A DNA stretch of 64,000 nt, taken from contig JASGHY010000001.1 of NCBI GenBank assembly GCA_047602185.1, positions 1,798,001 through 1,862,000 of the forward strand. Direction: 5' to 3'. The position numbers were made by a program, and so were the translations under genes. Source of the stretch: PMP191F sp047602185 (GTDB taxonomy: Bacteria; Bacteroidota; Bacteroidia; Chitinophagales; Chitinophagaceae). Below the pieces are notes generated by a model, which was not told where the DNA came from, ran no database searches, and saw only the letters and a program-made list of their open reading frames with translations. This document shows, piece by piece, positions 41,783 to 51,300 of this stretch (position 1 is its first letter; each line of letters begins with the position of its first letter).

Positions 41783-41816
41783 AAAGCCTTGCATTGCAAG
41801 GCTTTATTTTTTTATG
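41783..41816 (+). terminator. Rho-independent terminator of tRNA-Val
   Basis: AAAGCCTTGCA/TGCAAGGCTTT, a strong stem, followed by an A and eight T. Confidence 0.85.
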
Positions 41817-41905
41817 CCTACCGGATGGGATGGTCGAACCATATCAAAAGGGGAAACATAGGTGCCTTCACGGTTCAAAAACAAATAGTTATCACAGATG
41901 ACTTT

Positions 41906-42835
41906 TTAGTAAAAAGTTAGCGCGAGATATTTCCAATCATTAGGTATCTGAGAAAAATTGCCATTATTAATTTCCCGTACCAGCTTAATATTATCGTTTG
42001 TATAAACCTGTTCAACAGGCCAAATACGACTAAAACCACTTCCTGAAGAAGGTATAATTTGATTGAAATACTGAGATAGACTAACTAAACCTGGATGTTC
42101 TTTACTTAGTTTATATAGCAACCATTTAATTGCAGAAGCAATTGGTTTTATAACAAAATTATTATCATCCTGCTGGCAAAGATAAGTTGTTAATAGAACC
42201 TGCTTGATGCCTTCTTCGGTTGGAAGTGTGTGGGGTAAAGGATACTTAATAGATAGCCAACATCCAGTATTGGCTATACAAATTATATCCGGCATTTGTC
42301 TAGGAGTCGTAATTATTTGTTGATCAGTTTCATTAATTTTTTCTCCAATCATCTCAAGATTACTCGAAGATTTTTTCCAAGAATGTGAATGCGCCAATAA
42401 ACCGTATAAGATTGGACTTTGAAGTGTATCGTAAACAGTAGGAAAGACACTTGGCACATAGCCCTTGATAATAATCGAATTTTTGAAAAATTTACTTAGG
42501 TGTATCCCTTTTAATGTCAGTTTACATTCAAAGGCAGCTAGAACTCCACCAGCTAGATAAAGTTTTTTATTCAATAACCCTTTAGGATATTCTGGTCGCA
42601 AAACAATAATGTCAAGCTGTGGACTAACTATACCTTTAGAATCAATTATTCGTCCCTTTGTAACTATTTGAAATATGGGAGGCAACCATTCTCTTAATAA
42701 TGTGGCCCAATTTTCCTCGCCCTGATCTCCTGCTGAACCAGGATCCTCTTTTGCTCTTTTTTGAATCCTAAAATATTCTTCATCGATTTGGTTTGATGCC
42801 AAATTTATAAAATCTATTAAATCATTCTCAGGCAT
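41906..42835 (-). CDS. DUF6602 nuclease-like protein
   Basis: A 309-residue protein that matches the DUF6602 pattern: GSAGDQGEENWATLLREWLP near the N-terminus, SPQLDIIVLRPEYP at 71-84, and LAAFECKLTLKG at 99-110. Asp75 and Glu103-x-Lys105 give the D...ExK layout of PD-(D/E)XK nucleases, so a nuclease role is plausible but inferred. It is the last gene of a leftward trio with a GIY-YIG protein and a HEPN-like protein, 114 bases after the former. Its composition is AT-rich relative to the housekeeping genes, which fits acquired DNA. A possible defence or toxin function is not proven. Confidence 0.65.
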   Translation of the reverse strand: MPENDLIDFINLASNQIDEEYFRIQKRAKEDPGSAGDQGEENWATLLREWLPPIFQIVTKGRIIDSKGIVSPQLDIIVLRPEYPKGLLNKKLYLAGGVLAAFECKLTLKGIHLSKFFKNSIIIKGYVPSVFPTVYDTLQSPILYGLLAHSHSWKKSSSNLEMIGEKINETDQQIITTPRQMPDIICIANTGCWLSIKYPLPHTLPTEEGIKQVLLTTYLCQQDDNNFVIKPIASAIKWLLYKLSKEHPGLVSLSQYFNQIIPSSGSGFSRIWPVEQVYTNDNIKLVREINNGNFSQIPNDWKYLALTFY

Positions 42836-42949
42836 GAATTAATTATAATTTAAGATTTACCTTCCTATTAAGTTAATACATTTTTCAATAACACTCTGAA
42901 TAATGCGGCATGTAAGCGGCTTCGGATGTATCAGGTTGACAAATTGGGA

Positions 42950-43894
42950 TCAGAAATGTCTCTTTCTAACCTTTTTAAGTAATGCAGGCAACCAGTCTTC
43001 GGCAATAGGTTTTGCCTGTGCAGTGTTTTCTGTTTCGACTTCACCCTTTTCCAGTTTTTCAGATAATACATTGGGTAGACCTAATGCAAGTGTTGCCATT
43101 ACCCGCTTTTTTATAATATCAGAATCTAAATCTCTGGTTACATAATTTAGTAGTAACGGGACACCATCTTCATTAATTTTTGATTTTCGTGAACGGGAAA
43201 TCACCTGGCAATAAGTATTCATTTCAAATAGAACAGATCTGAATCTATCTGGATCTGAATCGTCGATCCATAACAAACGGTCACCCGGCCTCAGAATTTC
43301 CTTTCCATTCATTTCGTCATTTGCAGCAGTGCCAGTCGTGTTTAAAAAAGGTAAAGGATCGTACAGTGAAAAAGGATCATTTTTTGAAAAAGAACTTGCG
43401 TATTTTGCATCTGTTCCCAACAATTCAAGAGTATCTCCGTCTGTGTGAGCTTGCCATATATCAATTACGTCTTGCGTGGTATCGGGAAATTGGGGATAGG
43501 AAAATACTACTAATAACTGTTCAGACTTCATAGATAGCAAGGAATGATCTCCCTTATCGATCAATATCCTTGGTGCAGGATCATAAGTACTTATTCCGTC
43601 AACAAACTGGCGATTAAACAAGACTGAATCAATGGCTTTTTCAGGTGTTACCCTGAAAAATTCTCTTTTACCTGTTACTCTGAAAGCATCTAATTCTTGA
43701 TGTACTAACTCTTCTAAAACTTTTGGAAATATACTTAAAACTCTAAACGCAATTTCAAATGGAGTAGGTACACCTGTTTTAAACAATTCCTTCGCCCTGT
43801 CTTCCGCGAGATTTGTTGTATAGCCAATTTTCACCATGCCAGGTATCGATTCATTCGTTAAAACATAGACAAATCCTAATGTAGATTGGCTCAT
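42950..43894 (-). CDS. GIY-YIG / T5orf172-type nuclease-domain protein
   Basis: A 314-residue protein with an N-terminal GIY-YIG-like domain of the T5orf172/MUG113 group: GFVYVLTNESIPGMVKIGYTTN (residues 7-28), Arg33, and EELVHQELDAFRVTGKREFF at about 61-80, which hold the conserved Arg, His and Glu. Such domains occur in phage, defence and toxin proteins. The C-terminal 210 residues show no named domain. It is the middle gene of the trio, 20 bases after the HEPN-like gene, and ends with a basic RKRHF tail. The function of this fusion is unknown. Confidence 0.68.
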   Translation of the reverse strand: MSQSTLGFVYVLTNESIPGMVKIGYTTNLAEDRAKELFKTGVPTPFEIAFRVLSIFPKVLEELVHQELDAFRVTGKREFFRVTPEKAIDSVLFNRQFVDGISTYDPAPRILIDKGDHSLLSMKSEQLLVVFSYPQFPDTTQDVIDIWQAHTDGDTLELLGTDAKYASSFSKNDPFSLYDPLPFLNTTGTAANDEMNGKEILRPGDRLLWIDDSDPDRFRSVLFEMNTYCQVISRSRKSKINEDGVPLLLNYVTRDLDSDIIKKRVMATLALGLPNVLSEKLEKGEVETENTAQAKPIAEDWLPALLKKVRKRHF

Positions 43895-43914
43895 TGCTCT
43901 TGTTTAATTTTTTA

Positions 43915-44589
43915 TCAAGAAACTACAGGAAGTCCGGGATCTATATCAGGGTTATGAAAATACCGGATCGTTGACCGGATAAAATTTTCGACAGTAACAA
44001 GGTATTTCCAGGCATTTTTTTCCGCGAATACTTCGACGGCGAAGGCTACATTGGGTATGTCATGTAGCTTAAACTCCCTTTCTTCTATTGGCTCATCAGG
44101 ATTATTAGTGATGGATACTTTATAGGTAAGTCCTTTCAAAATACGAGCAGGATCATAATGGCTGAAGCCATTCCTGAAAATTTCTCTATAATTATCCAGT
44201 ACTTTCCACATCTCCTTTGAAAGGAGACTTTTGGATTTGCAAGCGGCCAAGGTTTGGGATAAGTCTTTATTAAGGTAGACTGATAGATCAGACGGCGATG
44301 TTCCGTCAAATTGAAAATTAAGACGCATGAATGATGGGCCAAAATCGACTTGAATCAAAAGCTCTTTACAATAGCGTTCCAGTAAGTGGCTGGTCAGGGT
44401 GATGCAAGCTGTGTTGGCACCGATTACATAACAGTCACAAGCCTCCTTCCTTGGAATATCAATCTCGGGCACCATGAGGATTTCGGAGGTAATTGATTGT
44501 ACCTGCCTCAACCGGGCGGCTGCCAAGGCAAATTTATCGCTGAGGATTGCCGCGAGTAAATCCTCTGAGGTAATTTCAGCTTCATGCAT
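43915..44589 (-). CDS. HEPN-like protein (RNxxxH motif)
   Basis: A 224-residue protein, first gene of the leftward trio. It is largely helical. The segment YREIFRNGFSHYD carries R139-N140-x3-H144, the R-x4-6-H (RNxxxH) motif of HEPN RNase and toxin domains, preceded by a helix CITLTSHLLERYCKELLI like the first HEPN helix. It lacks an obvious partner antitoxin (MNT-type nucleotidyltransferase). HEPN proteins are common in abortive-infection and toxin systems, so defence is plausible but inferred. The start at 44589 is an ATG. AT-rich composition suggests acquisition. Confidence 0.5.
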   Translation of the reverse strand: MHEAEITSEDLLAAILSDKFALAAARLRQVQSITSEILMVPEIDIPRKEACDCYVIGANTACITLTSHLLERYCKELLIQVDFGPSFMRLNFQFDGTSPSDLSVYLNKDLSQTLAACKSKSLLSKEMWKVLDNYREIFRNGFSHYDPARILKGLTYKVSITNNPDEPIEEREFKLHDIPNVAFAVEVFAEKNAWKYLVTVENFIRSTIRYFHNPDIDPGLPVVS

Positions 44590-44751
44590 ATTTGAAATTA
44601 CAAAATTTCATATAAATGACCGCCTGTCCCGCTTGTTGCACCTATGGTATGTTGTTTATTTATAATAGCTTAGTCTGCTCGATTTGCAACAAATTGGTGT
44701 CAGTCAATGATCTAGCCTGATATAGTCGTCGAAAGAAAGCCTTTATATGGT

Positions 44752-44780
44752 TCGACAATTCGCCGGCAGACTCCCACTGA
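44752..44780. other. Possible decayed tRNA-Val 3' end (attachment-site remnant)
   Basis: GGTTCGA at 44752-44758 and GACTCCCAC at about 44770-44778 recall the T-arm and 3' end of the tRNA-Val (GGTTCGAA...ACTCCCAC). It is followed by a hairpin and T-run ending TTTTTATGCC, like the true tRNA terminator. Only two short blocks match, with an insertion between them, so this is weak. Confidence 0.3.
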
Positions 44781-44785
44781 ATAAA

Positions 44786-44816
44786 AAAGGTTCACAGTAA
44801 TGTGAGCCTTTTTTTA
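44786..44816. terminator. Hairpin terminator downstream of the cassette
   Basis: AAAAAGGTTCACA/TGTGAGCCTTTTT with one G-T pair and terminal T-run; it lies between the HEPN gene's upstream side and the remnant genes. Confidence 0.7.
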
Positions 44817-44915
44817 TGCCCCTGCACTTCAAATTGTATTCTTCTACCCCAGACCAATCGAAAAAAAGATTTTCAAACTGCTTGGGGCATTCAAAAGCTT
44901 ATATACCAAACAGGG

Positions 44916-45071
44916 CTGCTTATACGTTTATCAAAGAATGATGAAAGTGCATTCAGAGAACTGTATGCCTATTACTGGAAAAAGCTTTACAACGCAACAT
45001 TTAAGCATCTATTGCCGCCGAAGGAAAAATTTGAGAATAAGGAAGAGGATTTGAAAGCAGCACTTGCTTAA
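44916..45071 (+). pseudogene. ECF sigma factor N-terminal remnant
   Basis: About 52 codons translate to LLIRLSKNDESAFRELYAYY WKKLYNATFKHLLPPKEKFE, which is the region 2 start of an extracytoplasmic-function sigma factor ('xLSxGDExAFxxLYxxYWxxLYxxA'). The frame ends at 45071 after a Lys/Glu-rich tail, without region 2.4 or region 4, so the gene is truncated. The upstream extension to 44802 does not look sigma-like. Confidence 0.55.
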
Positions 45072-45117
45072 CTTATTTTTGTAGCTTATATTTCGCCCGG
45101 ATCGTACAACATAAATT

Positions 45118-45245
45118 ATGAATAGGATAATGTACGCACTGCTGTGCGTCTGCTTTGTTTGCCTGATACCAGACTCTTTGTCCAGGACCGACTTTTTTCC
45201 CAATACTTTACTTTTCTCATGACTATAAATCCTGCATTTGCCGGG
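45118..45245 (+). pseudogene. PorP/SprF-family N-terminal remnant (frameshifted)
   Basis: The frame from 45118 encodes a signal-peptide-like MNRIMYALLCVCFVCLIPDS then breaks; the +1 frame reads YFTFLMTINPAFAG, and 'xxINPAFAG' is the N-terminal signature of the PorP/SprF family, partners of type IX secreted proteins. No rest of the gene follows, since the next gene starts at 45340. It is a decayed fragment next to a T9SS-exported adhesin. Confidence 0.5.
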
Positions 45246-45339
45246 CGTATAGCACACACCTGCTACCGGCATAGTGGCTTACTGGCTGCTGCCAGGAACG
45301 CTTAACATTATATTATTCCTGAATAAGAACTCTTCTGCA

Positions 45340-48300
45340 ATGAAACGATATATACACTTAAGTTTAATATGTGCATTTACCTTTATAAGCAGCGTCATAC
45401 ATGCGCAGGACGCCAATGGTATTCTTTATGTAAAAAAAGGTGGGGCAGGTACGCTCTCCGGCAACAACTGGGCTAATGCCATTGCCGAACTGGGTACTGC
45501 TTTACAAAATGCCAGGACATTGAATGGAACCACACCTGGCACTGTAAAACAAATATGGGTGGCGGCAGGTACTTATACGCCTATGTACCAGATTGATGGC
45601 GGTACTACTAATGCCAATTTGAAAGCATTTACGCTGGCACCCAATGTAAAATTATACGGCCATTTTGCCGGTACGGAAACCAGCACCGCAGCAAGGGTGC
45701 TTACCTCTTCCAATAACACTATTCTAAGTGGTAATTTGGGTAGCTCTGTTTATAGCTACCACGTTGTGTTTGCAACTGGTTCGCTTGGCAGTGATGCGCT
45801 GGTAGATGGCTTTACTGTTCAGGAAGGTTTGGCAAATGGTGCTGGTAATACTACTGTAAATAATACCAATATACCTAATAGTTACGGTGGGGGTATTGCT
45901 CTTTTAAATAGCGCTGCGTGTAATTTTAGTCATATGGTTATAGCCAACAACTACGCCTTAAGTTACGGAGGGGGGATATTTGCCTTTAATGCCAGCAACA
46001 TAAAATTGGACAGTTCGGAGGTGAGTAGTAATTCGGCAGGAAATGGCGGAGGAGTGGCTGGGTATACCAGTAGTATAACTGTCACTAATGGCACCATTAA
46101 AGATAACTATGCGAGCACCGTTGGCGGCGGTATTTATGCTGTTCAAAGCAGTCCGCTTGTAATCACCAATTCGCTGGTGCAAACTAATTCTTCATCCGGC
46201 TCGGGAGGAGGCATTTATACACAATCTGGTTCTCCTATCACTGCCACCCGATTACAGGTAAGGGGTAATTCCGCGTCAGCTGTTGGAGGCGGAATTTGTG
46301 TATTGGCTAACGGTAGTGTCTGTAAGTATAACAATGTATTACTGTCGGGCAACCTGGCATCATCCGCTGGTGGTGGTATCTATTTAAACAATGAAACCAG
46401 CCAGTTTACCAATGTTACGATTGCCGGGAATAAAGCTGGCGGCGGCGGTGCTATCTATAATGATAACGGATCAGGTACTACTATTAATAATAGTGTTATC
46501 TATTCCAACAACACTGGTATACAAAGTACTTCAGGTAGTGTTTCTTTACAATACAGTCTGGTGCAGGGGGTAAGTGCTAATGCAAGTACGCATGTGCTGG
46601 ATGGAAGTACAGACCCGTTATTTACCAACGATATATCCTATAACACTGCAGCAACTACCGATGGTAATTATACACTGCAAAGCGGAAGCGTATTAAAAAA
46701 TGCAGGTAGCAATGCTTTGTATTCAGGATTGAGTGCTTCCACTACCGATTTGGGGGGTAACACCCGTGTTTCAAACTATGCTAATGGAGGCACTATAGAT
46801 ATTGGTGCTTATGAATTACAGTTAACGGCACAATCTATCAATGCCAGCAATATTACCAAGACTTATGGGGCTGCCGATTTTGCACCGGGTTTTACCGCTA
46901 CTTCCGGTTTAACGGTGAGCTACACTTCGGCTGATAACAGCATAGCAGAAGCTTACCAGGATGCCAGTGATGGGAATAAATGGAAAGTGACTATTAAAAA
47001 GGCCGGTAGCGTGCAAATAACTGCCTCACAGGCTGGTAATGCCACTTATGATGGGGCTTCAGTTGCCTTTACCCTCACCATAGCAAAAGCTACCTTAAAT
47101 ATCGCGGGCAAAGACTCCACGAAAAACTATGATGGTACCACATTCTATGGCGGAAATGGTGTTAGCTACACTGGCTTTGTCAACAATGAAGATTCTGCAC
47201 AAGCGCTAACCGGTACGCTTACCTATGGTGGTTCTGCACAGGGCAAGGTCAATGCTGGTGCGTATAATATGACGCCGGGAGGATTAGTAGCCGATAATTA
47301 TAATATTAATTTTATCAAGGGTAATTTAACTATTAAAAAAGTTCCCCTAACCATCACTGCCCGTGATTCCACTAAAGTATATAACGGTACAGCATTCAGC
47401 GGCGGCAATGGATTAAAGTATCTCGGTTTTGTAAATAATGAAGATTCTGCACAGGCATTAACCGGCGCAGTAACCTATAGCGGTACTTCGCAATCAGCAA
47501 CCGGTGCCGGTACTTATACTATAATCCCCGCCGGTTTAACAGCTGCTAATTATACCATCACTTTTGTAAGCGGCAGCCTTACTATTCAACTGGCCTACAG
47601 TGCCAATGGTATTATATATGTGAAGAAGGGCAGTACAGGTGCAGGTAGCAGTTGGCCTGATGCCGTAGGTGAAGTGTCAGAGGCTTTACGCGCAGCCGCA
47701 TTGATGAATGCAGCGTCGGCGGGTACAGTGAAACAGATTTGGGTAGCGAAAGGCACCTATCTGCCAATGTACCTGGCGGACAATGTAACGGAAGGAACCG
47801 CTACAACCACCGATCGAACCAACGCTTTTGTATTACTGAAAGATGTAAAAATATATGGTGGTTTTGCAGGTACGGAAACAGATACTGCTGCCCGTGATTT
47901 CACCAGCACTGCCAATGCCAGTATTTTAAGTGGCGATTTGGGTACAGCAGGTGATATCTCGGATAATGCTTTTCATGTGCTACTTGTTGCAGGCAATATG
48001 GGGAATGCTATTCTCAGTGGCTTTACGGTAACAGGGGGAAATGCAAATACAACATCGAGCGCAACCTCCGTAAATGGATATTCTTTTAGTAAGGGATATG
48101 GAGGAGGTATAAGTATAGGAGGAACAACAACCCTTTTCATGGAGGATATGATCTTCTCCAATAATATTGGATACTATGGAGGCGCTATAGCGATCAATGG
48201 GTCAGACGTCAACAATAAGGCCATAGTTGGATTCAGCCGTGTGAACTTATTGAACAACAATTCTCTCAGTTTAGGCGGAGCGATGTATACGGCCTTTTGT

Positions 48301-51300
48301 ACTCTTGATATAGATAGTACCAATGTTCGCTTTAATACCTGTACGGGTAATTACGGAGGAGGAATGTTTGTGAGCTACGCCAGCAATGTGAATGCTATCC
48401 GGTTACATGTGAACGATAACAGGGTTACCGGCTCAAGTTCTGTGGGAGGTGGAATATATGTTAGCAATTTATCGGTGGTAAATATGACTAACAGTGAATT
48501 GTTGCGCGATACCGCTACTGCCAGCGGCGCACTTCTGTATGAAAACTCCACCACGGCCCAGGTGTTTAAAAATGTAAAGATGAGCGGTGGTTATGGCGGT
48601 AGCACAGGCTCAGTAGTGTATTGTAGCCCCAATACAAACCTTACATTTATCAATACCCTGATAACCGGTAATAAAGGGGTAGCCGTTTACATTGGCTCTG
48701 GCACACATAATTTTATCAATACAACCATCAGCGGTAACGGAACCGGAATATATCCTTTTGGCGGTACTCTCAATATTCAGAATAGTATCATTTATGGTAA
48801 CACCACTCAGGGCATACAATCTGGTAGTGCTACTGTTAACAGTAAATACAGCACGATACAAAGTGCAACGGATGACGCTACCAATCATATTACCAGTGCA
48901 GATCCGTTGTTTAAAAGTCCATCTGCTAATACGGCACCTTTTACCGACGGTGATTATAGTTTACAAGGTGGTAGCCCGGCCAAAAACGCAGGAAATGATG
49001 CTTTGTATACTGCTGTAGCTGATTATCCGACTACAGATTTGTCTGATTCCGCCCGTTTTATCGGAACTATTGACCAGGGAGCTTACGAAGCACCTCTTTT
49101 GCAGTCACAGACTATTACAGCGCTGGCAGATACCGCAGTTACTTATGGCGATGTATTCACCAGAATATTCAGTGCCGGTTCCGGTTTAGCGGTTACTGTA
49201 GCTTCTGCTGATAACAACATAGCAGAAGCCTATCAGGATGCGGCAGATGGCAACCAGTGGAAAATAAAAACGAAGAAGGTGGGTACTGTAAATATCACCG
49301 TGAGCCAGCCGGGTAATGCCAGTTATGAACCTGCAGCCAATGTAACTTTCGCCTTAACCGTAAACACTGCTGTATTAACTATCACTGCCAAAGATTCGTC
49401 TAAAGTATACAATGGTATTGCTTATAGTAGTGGCAATGGTGTAACCTACAGTGGTTTTGTAAACGGCGATGATTCAACTGCTGCCTTAACCGGTACGTTA
49501 ACTTATAGCGGAACTTCACAGGGCGCTAAGAATGTGAACACTTATGTGATTACGCCCGGTGGTTTAACTGCCGGTAATTATACTATTACCTACAATAATG
49601 GAACCCTGACCATTAATAAGGCATCCTTAACCGTCACTGCTAAGGATTCTACCAAAACCTATGATGGAGTGGCTTACGGTGGCGGTAATGGAATTGTCTA
49701 TAGTGGTTTTGTGAATAATGAAGATTCAACTGCAGCTTTAACTGGCCTGGTTGCTTACAGCGGAACTTCCCAGGGAGCGAAAAACGTAAACACATACGTA
49801 ATTACGCCTGCTGGTTTATCTGCTGCCAACTATGCTATCACATATGTAAATGGTTCGTTGACTATCACTAAGGTCCCGCTGAGAATTACCGCTAAAGACT
49901 CGTCTAAGGTGTACGATGGTGTAGCGTTTAGCGGTGGCAATGGTGTAATCTACAGTGGTTTTGTAAATGGAGAAGATTCAACTGCAGCCTTAACCGGTAC
50001 GTTAACTTATAGCGGCACCTCGCAGGGGTCTAAAAATGTAGGTACGTATGTGATTATTCCCGGTGGCCTCACTGCAACCAACTATACCATTACTTACGTG
50101 GGCGGTACTTTAACTACCGGCATGGCTGCATTAACAGTTACTGCCAAAGACTCGGCTAAGGTGTACGATGGTGTAGCGTACAGTGGTGGTAATGGTCTTT
50201 CTTACAGCGGTTTTGTAAATAACGAAGATTCTGCTACTGTCTTAACCGGTACTGTAACCTATAGCGGCACTTCACAAGGCGCCGTACATAGAGGCAACTA
50301 TGCCATTACGCCCGGTGGATTGATCGCTACCAATTATACCATTACTTATGTTAATGGCACGCTTACCATAAACAAGGCCACTTTATCAGTTACTGCAGAT
50401 GCGCAAACCAAAGTATATGGTTCAGCAGATCCGGCGCTCACTTATACCGCTACCGGTTTGGCCGGCAGCGACAACACCAGCCTCATCACCGGCGCTTTAA
50501 CCCGCGATGCAGGGGAAGATGCAGGCGTTTATGCCATTACACAAGGTACTTTGTCGGCCAGTGCAGACTATACCATTGCTTACACAGGCAATTACCTTAC
50601 CATTACAAAAACGACTAATACTATAACGTTCACCACTCAAACAGCGGGCGCCACCATTAGCAAAGTATACGGAAGCGCCGGTTTAGACGCCAGTGCAACT
50701 GCCACCTCTGGCCTCACTGTTACCTACAGCAGCAGCAATACGGCTGTAGCTACAGTAACCAGCAGCGGACAGGTGCAAATTGTGGGTGCAGGTACTACTA
50801 CCATCACCGCATCGCAGGCAGGCAACACCAACTACAATGCAGCTACTGATGTTAGCTTTACACTACAGGTAACGCCTGCTTCACTGATCATTACTGCCAA
50901 TGGCTACAGCAAAACCTATAATGCAGTAGCCTATAGCGGCGGTAACGGGATTGTCTACAGTGGTTTTGTGAATAACGAAACAGCTACCGTATTAACAGGT
51001 ACGTTATCCTACAGCGGCACTTCACAGGGCGCTAAGGCAGCAGGCAGCTACGTCATTACACCAGGCGGGTATACTTCTGCCAATTACAGCATTAGTTATT
51101 TAAATGGTACACTTACTATTTCTCCTGCCGCATTGACCATACAGGCCAATGCACAAACAAAAGTATATGGCACCTCCGACCCAACGCTTACCTATACAGC
51201 TACCGGCTTTGCAGGCAGCGACAACACCAGCCTTATGACCGGCGTACTTAGCCGCGATGCGGGTGAGAACGTAGGCACTTATGCCATCAATCAAAATACC

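Noticed and set aside
41774..44780. A complete integrated element with integrase
   Set aside because: No integrase or recombinase gene is visible and the right-hand tRNA remnant is weak.
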